A stretch of 6,811 nucleotides of DNA from Alphaproteobacteria bacterium (lineage in GTDB: Bacteria > Pseudomonadota > Alphaproteobacteria > RS24): the NCBI GenBank assembly GCA_029248825.1, contig JAQWIP010000136.1:1-6811 (forward strand), read 5' to 3'. Made by a program: the position numbers and the translations under genes. The notes beneath the pieces are model-generated. The model did no database searches and was not told where the DNA came from. It saw only the letters and a program-made list of their open reading frames with translations. Shown piece by piece: positions 1 through 5,192 of this stretch (position 1 is its first letter; each line of letters starts with the position of its first letter).

Positions 1-38
<38 letters not shown>

Positions 39-295
39 TTACCGCCTGTATAACCGCTTTGCGCTTGGGTTTCTATGAGGTTTTTATTTTTTCTCTCAGA
101 TCACTGGAATGCATTTGCGCCAATTATGCTCCAAGGAGGAAGAGATATGACCTAGAGAAGTATCGCTTGGCTCGACTTATGGCTCTATCCTGAGCCACCA
201 GGTCTATTCATCAGATTGATGGTAGTGCCATATCTGAGTTGCAATTGCGAAGGTTAGGAAGAGTGATCTTGTATTACAAGTGTCGTTTTGCGTGC
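39..295. other. Non-coding stretch between tRNA-Arg and the ABM gene
   Basis: No supportable gene is seen here. The stretch is visibly more AT-rich than the flanking coding DNA. It holds the presumed tRNA upstream region (a TATACA-like -10 on the minus strand at 47-52, with no good -35). It also has a strong Shine-Dalgarno-like AAGGAGGA at 133-140 placed 7 nt before an ATG ACC TAG (147-155). There are two overlapping small hairpins (stem 180-185/192-197, alternative stem 189-192/199-202) and a dyad CTTGTA-T-TACAAG at 268-280. No hairpin is followed by a U-run. Confidence 0.5.
268..280. repeat. Perfect 13-bp dyad downstream of the ABM gene
   Basis: CTTGTA and TACAAG form a perfect inverted repeat around a single T. 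It lies 15 bp past the stop of the minus-strand ABM gene. The one-base loop makes it poor as an RNA hairpin and no T-run follows on either strand, so it is not a convincing intrinsic terminator. A protein-binding site or chance are the alternatives. Confidence 0.3.
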
Positions 296-598
296 CTATA
301 GTTCGGGCATTGGCGCGTAGCTTTTGAAAATCGGCAGCTCGAAAAGATTGGCTTCGATGGAGCGGTTGACGTTTTCGCCGCTATCCGCCAGGCGCCATTT
401 GAGATAATTCTTCTGGGCTTCGGCGCTGTCCCAAAACTCGACCAGAAACAGCGATGAATTTTCCGCATCGAAATAAGAGTCGATACGCTGGCAGCCCTCA
501 AAGCCGCGCGTCGCCGGCAGACCTTCGCGCATTTCTTGCAAGGCTTCTTCGACCTTTTCCGGTTTAATTTTAAATTCAACAGTGATCATGATGGTCAT
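296..598 (-). CDS. Antibiotic biosynthesis monooxygenase (ABM) domain protein, 100 aa
   Basis: A small single-domain protein of the ABM family (dimeric alpha+beta ferredoxin-like fold), the usual length for stand-alone members. The N-terminal strand MITVEFKIKPEKVEEAL, the helix EALQEMREGL, the strand around residues 34-45 (GCQRIDSYFD) and the later LFLVEFWDSAEAQKNYLKWR segment follow the family pattern. Some members oxidise quinol-type substrates without a cofactor and others degrade heme; the substrate cannot be told from sequence. The start at 598 is chosen because AGGGAGA (604-610) sits 5 nt upstream; the internal ATG at 589-587 has no ribosome binding site. It is the last gene of the tetR-gst-abm operon, 31 bp after gst, which suggests a role in redox handling or detoxification of an aromatic or quinone-like compound. 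That role is inferred from context. Confidence 0.85.
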   Translation of the reverse strand: MTIMITVEFKIKPEKVEEALQEMREGLPATRGFEGCQRIDSYFDAENSSLFLVEFWDSAEAQKNYLKWRLADSGENVNRSIEANLFELPIFKSYAPMPEL

Positions 599-629
599 GC
601 GTGTCTCCCTTTTGACTGATTGCGTTTGC

Positions 630-1952
630 TTAGCGGGCGCTGGAAAATAATTTCCCGCCGCGTTTTTCGATTTCGTAGCCGGCCATCATCTCATCCAGCG
701 TCAGCAAACTGTCGGCATCGGCATAGCTTTGCAGCCATTGCCTAACCGAGGCATGGGCGGCGCAGGCGGCGACGATCGGGCGTAGGCGTTGCAACATCCA
801 CATTTGATTGACCACCACCATGCGCCGCGCGGTGATGCCGCCTAAGGTGAAGTCGTGGGTCAGCGCGCCGCCATTGGTTTGCAACGCCTCAAAGCCCGGC
901 GAGGCGGTGAATGATTTGCGTGGCAACTCATCGCCCATCTGGTGGGCGTCGCTGTGCACAAAGGCGCTTAGATGCGCGGTGGCGGTTTTGAGCACCGGCC
1001 ACATTTCGTCGAAGAACACGCCAATCAGCGCCTGCAGGGTGTCGGGGATGGTATCATTTGGCAGCCACGCGCCGCCATCACTGGTCGCCGGACGGGCCAC
1101 CAGGTCGCCATCTTCGACGCTATAGAGCGACTGGGCGTAAGAGCGGGCATTGACATTGTCATGATTATTGGTCCGCTCGACCCATTCGGCAATCAGCGGG
1201 AAGCGTTGGCGCAGGTCAAAGCCGGGCGCCGCGTCGCGATAGAAATGCGCGTAAAACGGCCCCATCAGGGCGAAGTCGCCCAAACTTGGCTGGCCGCCGA
1301 GCAAATAGTCATGCTGCGCCAAATGGCTTTCTAGGAGCTGCATGATATTTTCCAGCGAGGCCAGCCATGCCGCTTCATTGGCTTGTGTCAGGCCGAGCTG
1401 TCCGAGGCCTTCAAACGGGCCTTTCGGGGTGTCGCTATCGGCTTGCGAAATGGCGAAACTGGCCTCAAAAAACCCAGCCCCTGCCATCCGCCGTTCGTGG
1501 CCTTTGGCATCGGGTGCCAGCCAAGCGCCCCATTGCTGCTCATTAAAAGCCAGATGCGAGGGCTCGACGCCGGCGCGCGAATAATGCCAGCGCTGGCGAC
1601 AGGCCGAAACAATCAGCCATTCATCGGCCAATAATTCGATCAGATAGCTGGCCAGACATTGGCGCGGGGCTTGGCTTGGCGACGGCACGGCAGGCACATC
1701 AGGGTGGGCCGCTTCGACATAGTCAAAAATCGCGCTGGTGTCTTGTATCCATGTGCCATCGGGCGCCTCCATTTGCGGCAAAGACGGCACGCCGGATTTG
1801 GGCATGATGAGTTTTTCCAGCAATTCGGGCGCCGCGAGGATGTTTTCATAACCGTCAGCCAAGGCGCCATGATAATGCTTCCAGCGCAGATAGGCTTTAA
1901 TTTTGCCTGAGAAGTAACTGTGTTCGACGGTGAACAGCTTGTATTTGGTCAT
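630..1952 (-). CDS. Glutathione S-transferase-like protein with long C-terminal extension, 440 aa
   Basis: Residues 1-84 form a thioredoxin-fold GST N-domain: strand YKLFTVE, a SGKIKAYLRW helix, a cis-Pro motif GVPSLPQ (Pro56) and QDTSAI (71-75), where the Ser/Thr after the acidic residue normally binds the gamma-Glu of glutathione. Residues 95-270 form the helical C-domain and include SLGDFALMGP (223-232), matching the GST N-capping box/hydrophobic staple (S-x-x-D). Classical GSTs are about 200-230 aa; here about 170 further residues follow (roughly 271-440), including a WLPNDT segment and a region rich in His and aromatic residues, whose function I do not recognise. The start at 1952 overlaps the tetR stop as ATGA, with AGGAAGG (1957-1963) just upstream, so the two are translationally coupled. 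A cytoplasmic role in conjugation, isomerisation or dehalogenation of an electrophile is likely; the substrate is unknown. Confidence 0.85.
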   Translation of the reverse strand: MTKYKLFTVEHSYFSGKIKAYLRWKHYHGALADGYENILAAPELLEKLIMPKSGVPSLPQMEAPDGTWIQDTSAIFDYVEAAHPDVPAVPSPSQAPRQCLASYLIELLADEWLIVSACRQRWHYSRAGVEPSHLAFNEQQWGAWLAPDAKGHERRMAGAGFFEASFAISQADSDTPKGPFEGLGQLGLTQANEAAWLASLENIMQLLESHLAQHDYLLGGQPSLGDFALMGPFYAHFYRDAAPGFDLRQRFPLIAEWVERTNNHDNVNARSYAQSLYSVEDGDLVARPATSDGGAWLPNDTIPDTLQALIGVFFDEMWPVLKTATAHLSAFVHSDAHQMGDELPRKSFTASPGFEALQTNGGALTHDFTLGGITARRMVVVNQMWMLQRLRPIVAACAAHASVRQWLQSYADADSLLTLDEMMAGYEIEKRGGKLFSSAR

Positions 1953-2575
1953 TTTGCCTTCCTCAGCTGGCTTGCGCTTGGCCCGCTATACAAACCAGCG
2001 AAAAAGATACCCACCAAGCCCTTTAGCCTTTTGGCATAGGTTTTTGCATCGGGGCATTCAGCTTTAAGCCCAGCCGCCGCCAGCTGAAGAATTTCCGCCG
2101 CCGCTATGGGTGATGTGCCGATGGTCTTGAGATTAATCTCGCCCGCCTTATCCGCCGCTTTCAAGGCTTTGGTGAGCAGCGCGCGCAAGTCGGTAACCGA
2201 CTGCTGTACAATCTCCCCGCACAGGCGGTTGCGCTCGTCATAAATCTCACTGCCATGGGGTGACTTTGCGATTTCCAATAAGCGGCCATAACGTTCGATC
2301 AAGGCGGCTTCCACTCTTTGGCTAATCGTCTGGCCGGTCTCATGGGCGCTCAGAAGCTGGGCCACTTTCGCCAGCGAGTTTGTGTTGATGTTGATGCAGG
2401 CACCGCGAAAGATGTCTTCTTTATTATCAAAATAGGTATACAGCGAGGCGCGCGAAATACCGGTGGCGGCAGCGATGTCGGCCATTGAGGTGCGTTGAAA
2501 CCCATATTGGCTGAATTGTGAAAACGCCGCGCTCACGATGTCGTCGCTTTTGGTTGTTTCATTTGACAATGTCAT
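1949..2575 (-). CDS. TetR/AcrR family transcriptional regulator, about 208 aa
   Basis: An N-terminal TetR helix-turn-helix is clear: DDIVSAAFSQFSQYGF, then TSMADIAAATGISRASLYTYF at residues 29-49 and NKEDIF, counting from the ATG at 2575. The variable C-terminal ligand/dimer domain gives no substrate clue. The start is uncertain. The frame is open to a GTG at 2599, with ATGs at 2584 and 2575, and none has a Shine-Dalgarno. I chose 2575 because a weak promoter on the minus strand (TTGACA, plus bases 2606-2611; CAATAT, plus bases 2583-2588; 17-bp spacing) would start transcription almost on it, implying a leaderless or near-leaderless message. The longer starts would translate the operator repeats. 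It is the first gene of tetR-gst-abm, with a 4-bp overlap with gst, and is divergent from the SDR. It probably represses itself and the SDR through the dyad at 2585-2612. Confidence 0.9.
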   Translation of the reverse strand: MTLSNETTKSDDIVSAAFSQFSQYGFQRTSMADIAAATGISRASLYTYFDNKEDIFRGACININTNSLAKVAQLLSAHETGQTISQRVEAALIERYGRLLEIAKSPHGSEIYDERNRLCGEIVQQSVTDLRALLTKALKAADKAGEINLKTIGTSPIAAAEILQLAAAGLKAECPDAKTYAKRLKGLVGIFFAGLYSGPSASQLRKAK

Positions 2576-2577
2576 GT

Positions 2578-2606
2578 TTGACATATTGACAATATTCACC
2601 TAAATT
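2578..2606 (+). promoter_or_regulatory. Candidate sigma-70 promoter for the SDR gene
   Basis: A consensus -35 TTGACA (2578-2583) is followed after 17 bp by TAAATT (2601-2606), a 4/6 match to the -10. Transcription would start near 2613, giving a leader of about 27 nt that contains AAAAGGGG (2626-2633) before the ATG at 2640. The inverted repeat at 2585-2612 sits inside the promoter, which fits repression. TTGACA is also the repeated half-site, so promoter and operator cannot be separated by eye. Confidence 0.45.
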
Positions 2607-2612
2607 GTCAAT
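2585..2612. promoter_or_regulatory. Candidate TetR operator: perfect 9-bp inverted repeat
   Basis: ATTGACAAT (2585-2593) and ATTGTCAAT (2604-2612) are exact reverse complements separated by 10 bp. The arms lie between the candidate SDR -35 and -10 and also cover the minus-strand promoter for tetR. Extra half-sites lie to the left: TGACA at 2564-2568 and 2579-2583, and TGTCA at 2570-2574, which with 2564-2568 makes a compact TGACA-A-TGTCA dyad. Binding by the adjacent TetR protein is inferred from this placement. Confidence 0.65.
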
Positions 2613-2639
2613 TCAACAAATGCCAAAAAGGGGCAAAGG

Positions 2640-3473
2640 ATGAGCCAACTTCGCATTCTCATTACTGGAAGCAATTCTGGCTTTGGTCTGTTGGCCAGCC
2701 TGACACTGGCCCGCCAAGGCCATCATGTAATCGCCACTATGCGCGACCTCAACAAAGGCGCAGAACTGCAGGAAGCTGCCGAGGCGGAGGGGCTTTCTAT
2801 TGAAATGCGGGTGCTTGATGTGTGCGACGCCGCTTCTGTCGACGCTGCGCTCAGCGATGCCGAGACATTAGATGTGTTGATTAATAATGCCGGCTTTGAG
2901 GTGCAAGGCGGCCTCGAAATGGTCGATGACGCGCTGATGCAAAAACAGCTCGACACCAATGTCATCGGCCCGTTGCGCACCATTCGCGCGGTAATGCCGG
3001 CATGGCGCAAGCGCGGCAGTGGGGTCATTGTTAATGTTGGCAGTGCTGTCGGCATTGTCGCCTCGCCTTATGGCGGTGCCTATTCAGCCTCTAAATTCGC
3101 CTTAGAGGGGATGACCGAGGCGCTCTATATGGAAGCAAAACCGGATGGTATTCGGGTTCATATTATTGAGCCGGGCCGGTTTTCAACGACCAATTTTAGC
3201 AGTAATATTGTGCGTCCTGAAGGGTGGGTCGGGTCTGAGTTGGAAACCCGTCAGCTTGCCTTTCGAGAGGCTTTGTCCAATCTGGACGGCAAAGCCCCGC
3301 CAAACCCGCAAGATGTCGCCGATGCCATCGTGAAGGCGGCAACGGATGCGTCGACATCTTTGCGAACATTGGTTGGCGAAGACGCCGTCATGCTGGCCAC
3401 CGCCTATCGCTCGGCGGAAAAATATGAAGACTTTGAGGCGATGATCCGCCAACGCCTGAATTGGCAGGTTTAA
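2640..3473 (+). CDS. Short-chain dehydrogenase/reductase (classical SDR), 277 aa
   Basis: An NAD(P)-dependent oxidoreductase with a single Rossmann-fold domain. The cofactor glycine motif is TGSNSGFG (9-16). Arg35 just after beta-2 favours NADP(H), Asp60 contacts the adenine, and NNAG lies at 82-85. The catalytic tetrad is Asn107, Ser135, Tyr148 and Lys152 (YSASK), with the PG motif at 178-179. Length is normal for classical SDRs, with an additional C-terminal tail as in the group often annotated as oxidoreductases acting on retinol- or ketone-like substrates. The substrate is unknown. It is divergent from tetR and followed, after only 19 bp, by the start codon of a truncated iorA-like gene, so the original operon was probably SDR-iorA(-iorB). 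The proposed ribosome binding site is AAAAGGGG, 6 nt before the ATG. Confidence 0.92.
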   Translation: MSQLRILITGSNSGFGLLASLTLARQGHHVIATMRDLNKGAELQEAAEAEGLSIEMRVLDVCDAASVDAALSDAETLDVLINNAGFEVQGGLEMVDDALMQKQLDTNVIGPLRTIRAVMPAWRKRGSGVIVNVGSAVGIVASPYGGAYSASKFALEGMTEALYMEAKPDGIRVHIIEPGRFSTTNFSSNIVRPEGWVGSELETRQLAFREALSNLDGKAPPNPQDVADAIVKAATDASTSLRTLVGEDAVMLATAYRSAEKYEDFEAMIRQRLNWQV

Positions 3474-3478
3474 TAACT

Positions 3479-3485
3479 AGGAGGT
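3479..3485 (+). promoter_or_regulatory. Very strong ribosome binding site of the iorA remnant
   Basis: AGGAGGT lies 7 nt before the ATG at 3493 and begins 5 nt after the SDR stop codon. It is the best Shine-Dalgarno sequence in the window, yet it now serves a truncated reading frame. Its intact state argues that the truncation is recent. Confidence 0.8.
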
Positions 3486-3492
3486 ACCCGCA

Positions 3493-3660
3493 ATGGCCAT
3501 CACCCTGACAATCAAGGGCGCGAAGCACAAACTCGACGTCGAACCGGACATGCCTCTGCTTTGGGCGCTGCGCGATGAACTGAACATGACCGGCACAAAA
3601 TTTGGCTGTGGCGTTGCCGCTCGCATAGCGAGTTTTCTTGGCTTTACCAATCAAAAGTAA
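3493..3660 (+). pseudogene. Truncated isoquinoline 1-oxidoreductase alpha subunit (2Fe-2S, IorA-like), 55 codons left
   Basis: Translating from 3493 gives an N-terminus with PLLWALRDELNMTGTKFGCG (residues 21-40), the hallmark of the small iron-sulfur subunit of IorAB-type molybdenum hydroxylases (xanthine dehydrogenase superfamily). Intact members run about 150 aa and continue C-G-(I/V)-A-x-C-G-A-C-T-V-H, supplying the plant-type [2Fe-2S] cysteines, then a second C-terminal [2Fe-2S] domain. Here homology stops after Ala42. Only Cys39 remains, the expected cysteines at 44 and 47 are Arg and Ser, and the frame ends 13 residues later at TAA (3658-3660). No large molybdopterin subunit follows. 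The remnant cannot bind a cluster. The junction lies near 3618, directly before a CTCGC-ATA-GCGAG hairpin. I cannot tell whether a deletion, an excised element or an assembly join caused this. Family assignment is from memory of conserved motifs, but the match is specific. Confidence 0.85.
3620..3639 (+). terminator. Possible intrinsic terminator at the iorA truncation point
   Basis: CTCGC (3620-3624), loop ATA and GCGAG (3628-3632) form a GC-rich 5-bp stem, extendable by a G-T pair, followed by TTTTCTT (3633-3639). This resembles a short rho-independent terminator for the SDR transcript. The stem is short for a strong terminator. It begins two bases after the last codon homologous to IorA, so it belongs to the incoming sequence or marks the joint. 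Confidence 0.45.
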
Positions 3661-3670
3661 TGCTGGCGCA

Positions 3671-3694
3671 TAAGAGCCTTAAGAGCCTAAGGCT
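3671..3694. repeat. 9-bp tandem repeat overlapping a 7-bp inverted repeat between convergent genes
   Basis: TAAGAGCCT occurs twice in direct tandem (3671-3679 and 3680-3688). Overlapping it, AGCCTTA (3675-3681) and TAAGGCT (3688-3694) are exact reverse complements with a 6-base loop. The site lies between the iorA remnant and the convergent stop of the isomerase-like gene, so it could serve as a hairpin terminator for the latter, though neither side has a U-run. It could also be a scar of the rearrangement that cut iorA. Confidence 0.4.
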
Positions 3695-3702
3695 AAAGTT
3701 GC

Positions 3703-4182
3703 CTAGTCGGATTGTATCGCCCGAAAAGCACCGCGTGCGCCTATGTATAACACCACAGGGCCGATGAAAATGCTCGGCAAGCCGGGCAAAAAGCCGATGA
3801 CGCTAAGCCAATCAGCCGCGCCAAAAACATTGTCTCCGATGCTCAAAGCCCGATTGCCCGAGGCATTACCAATCCAATAAAAGGCCGTGAATGTCCAGGC
3901 GCAATAAATCAAACCCCAGGCAAAAAACCCCATCATTTTTTCGCCAATCTCAAGCTTGGGCAAAGTCAATGCCACGATGACCGTGAGCAAGCCGTTGGTC
4001 ACGCCGCCGCTATGGGCGCGTACCCAGCCCTCGGTGGTGCCATAGACACCAAACTCAAGGAATTTTCCGGGCCAAATTTCCAACCCGCCCAGTAAGTTGA
4101 ACATCAACATAAAGCCAGCCAAAAGGCTGACCAGAATGACCAAGAAGCCATGTGCAATCATGAGTTTTTGATATCGATCCAT
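3703..4182 (-). CDS. Styrene oxide isomerase (StyC)-like integral membrane protein, 159 aa
   Basis: The protein follows the StyC pattern along its length: AHGFL (10-14), NLLGGLEIWPG (29-39), EFGVYGTTEGWVRAHSG (43-59), a LPKL motif (74-77), FYWIGNASGNRALSIGDNVFG (101-121). Four membrane helices are evident at about 8-32, 55-75, 83-105 and 124-150. StyC is a heme-b trimer that isomerises styrene oxide to phenylacetaldehyde (Meinwald rearrangement). By my recalled alignment, its heme ligand His58 and active-site Asn64 and Tyr103 correspond to His57, Asn63 and Tyr102 here, whereas StyC Asn99 becomes Phe98, suggesting another substrate. The start at 4182 is chosen because GGAGG (4191-4195) lies 8 nt upstream; an in-frame TTG at 4197 would place that site inside the gene. 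It lies 20 bp after the PF10118 gene, and no styAB genes are in view. Family membership is strong, the reaction inferred. Confidence 0.82.
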   Translation of the reverse strand: MDRYQKLMIAHGFLVILVSLLAGFMLMFNLLGGLEIWPGKFLEFGVYGTTEGWVRAHSGGVTNGLLTVIVALTLPKLEIGEKMMGFFAWGLIYCAWTFTAFYWIGNASGNRALSIGDNVFGAADWLSVIGFLPGLPSIFIGPVVLYIGARGAFRAIQSD

Positions 4183-4190
4183 CGCGGGTT

Positions 4191-4195
4191 CCTCC
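4191..4195 (-). promoter_or_regulatory. Ribosome binding site fixing the isomerase-like start
   Basis: GGAGG on the minus strand lies 8 nt before the ATG at 4182-4180. It sits in the 20-bp gap after the upstream PF10118 gene. It rules out the in-frame TTG at 4197 as the better start. Confidence 0.75.
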
Positions 4196-4202
4196 AAAGA
4201 AA

Positions 4203-5102
4203 TTATTCGCCAGCTGGCACAGCCTCAAACGGCACGGGCATCTCTGGGTGGTTTGTGTCGAGCAAGGGGATGGGGTGCGAGGCGGGCATATTGGCATAGC
4301 CACGAATCCATTCCTGCATCCATTCGGGGTCTATTTCATCGCGCGCATCGTGCCAAGGCAGCAGGGCGCGCAGCAAAAACGGGCCGACATGATAAATCAT
4401 CGAACTCATTTCGCGTGCCAGCTCCAGCCATGTGCTGGGCTTATGCAAAACCCCATCTTTTTTCAGCGCCACCATCATGGCCATCAGGCCATGGCCGACG
4501 ACATGAAAGGAGCCGTGAAACACGCCGAAGAAACGCGGCCAATAGCGGCCCGAATAAGCCATATAGCAATCCAACGCGACGGTTTTATGTTCGGTTTCCT
4601 CAATCATATGCACCAGCCAAAAGGAGGTGATATGCGGGTCGGCATTTTTAAATAGCTGCAGGCGCTTTTTCAGTAGCCAGCGGGTAAAGCCATTGGTCAT
4701 GGTCTCAAATCCTGCCGAATAGGCAAGGCGATGCTGGAGGCTTTTGCCGCTCAGGTCTCTCCAAGACTTGGCCATTTTCTCTTCGACTTGGGCAAATTCT
4801 GGATAGCCATTGGCGCTCAGCAAATCGTTCAGGCGGCGATGGCATTTATAGTGTTGGCTTTCTTGGCCGCAAAAATCGCGGATATCTTTTAGCAAGTCAG
4901 GGTCTTCGACATGTCTGGCGGTCTCTCGGCCATTTTTCACCAGAAAAGGCTCAAGGTGTGGCATGGTCAAAGACAGGCCGTTAAACATATGGCTGCGCAC
5001 GCGTTTTCCCGGAATCCATACAGGCTCTAGGTCTTCTGGAAAGGCGAAGTCAAAGTCGCGGATGACAATGGCTTCCACGTCTTTTTTCTTATATTTGAAC
5101 AT
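4203..5102 (-). CDS. PF10118-type 'predicted metal-dependent hydrolase', ferritin-like di-iron protein, 299 aa
   Basis: It matches the COG3687/PF10118 family, annotated as metal-dependent hydrolase although no reaction is established to my knowledge. Family features include IRDFDFAFP (14-22), the NGLSLTMPHLEPFLV helix (41-55), DIRDFCGQESQHYKCH (73-88) and HMIEETEHKTVALDCY (165-180). Possible metal ligands form a full carboxylate-bridged di-iron set over four helices: Glu51, Glu81-x-x-His84, Glu133 (GFETMT) and Glu169-x-x-His172. This is the layout of ferritin-like oxidases, so an oxygen-activating role is possible. The C-terminal part (190-299) is rich in His and aromatic residues, with hydrophobic helices near 193-212 and 233-250 that might touch the membrane. 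The start at 5102 is backed by GGGAG (5109-5113) 6 nt upstream. It is 90 bp after mce and directly upstream of the StyC-like gene. The family call is firm; the function is open. Confidence 0.85.
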   Translation of the reverse strand: MFKYKKKDVEAIVIRDFDFAFPEDLEPVWIPGKRVRSHMFNGLSLTMPHLEPFLVKNGRETARHVEDPDLLKDIRDFCGQESQHYKCHRRLNDLLSANGYPEFAQVEEKMAKSWRDLSGKSLQHRLAYSAGFETMTNGFTRWLLKKRLQLFKNADPHITSFWLVHMIEETEHKTVALDCYMAYSGRYWPRFFGVFHGSFHVVGHGLMAMMVALKKDGVLHKPSTWLELAREMSSMIYHVGPFLLRALLPWHDARDEIDPEWMQEWIRGYANMPASHPIPLLDTNHPEMPVPFEAVPAGE

Positions 5103-5192
5103 TTTGCGCTCCCGGACAGAAGGTTGAAAAAGTCATGCCAAAAGACTGTCAGTTTCGCCCGTTCAGGTCAAGGCGCTGAGAGTGGGGAAATG
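5103..5192 (-). other. 90-bp gap between mce and the PF10118 gene; possible weak internal promoter
   Basis: On the minus strand TTGACC (plus bases 5166-5171) could serve as a -35, but no good -10 is present at 16-18 bp. There is no T-tailed hairpin to end transcription from mce. The PF10118-isomerase pair may therefore be read from the ABC-mce transcript, or have its own promoter that I cannot define. Confidence 0.3.

Noticed and set aside
274..579. 101-codon minus-strand frame overlapping the ABM gene
   Set aside because: It lies in another frame of the ABM gene, has a basic, low-complexity composition and no family features; the ABM frame has motifs and a ribosome binding site.
808..1334. 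Plus-strand frames of 105 and 120 codons inside the GST gene
   Set aside because: They are antisense shadows of a GC-rich gene with clear GST motifs, and show no recognisable domains.
4248..4655. Two overlapping plus-strand frames of 125-135 codons in the PF10118 gene
   Set aside because: Both are antisense to a well-supported gene, and their composition mirrors its His/Met-rich codons.
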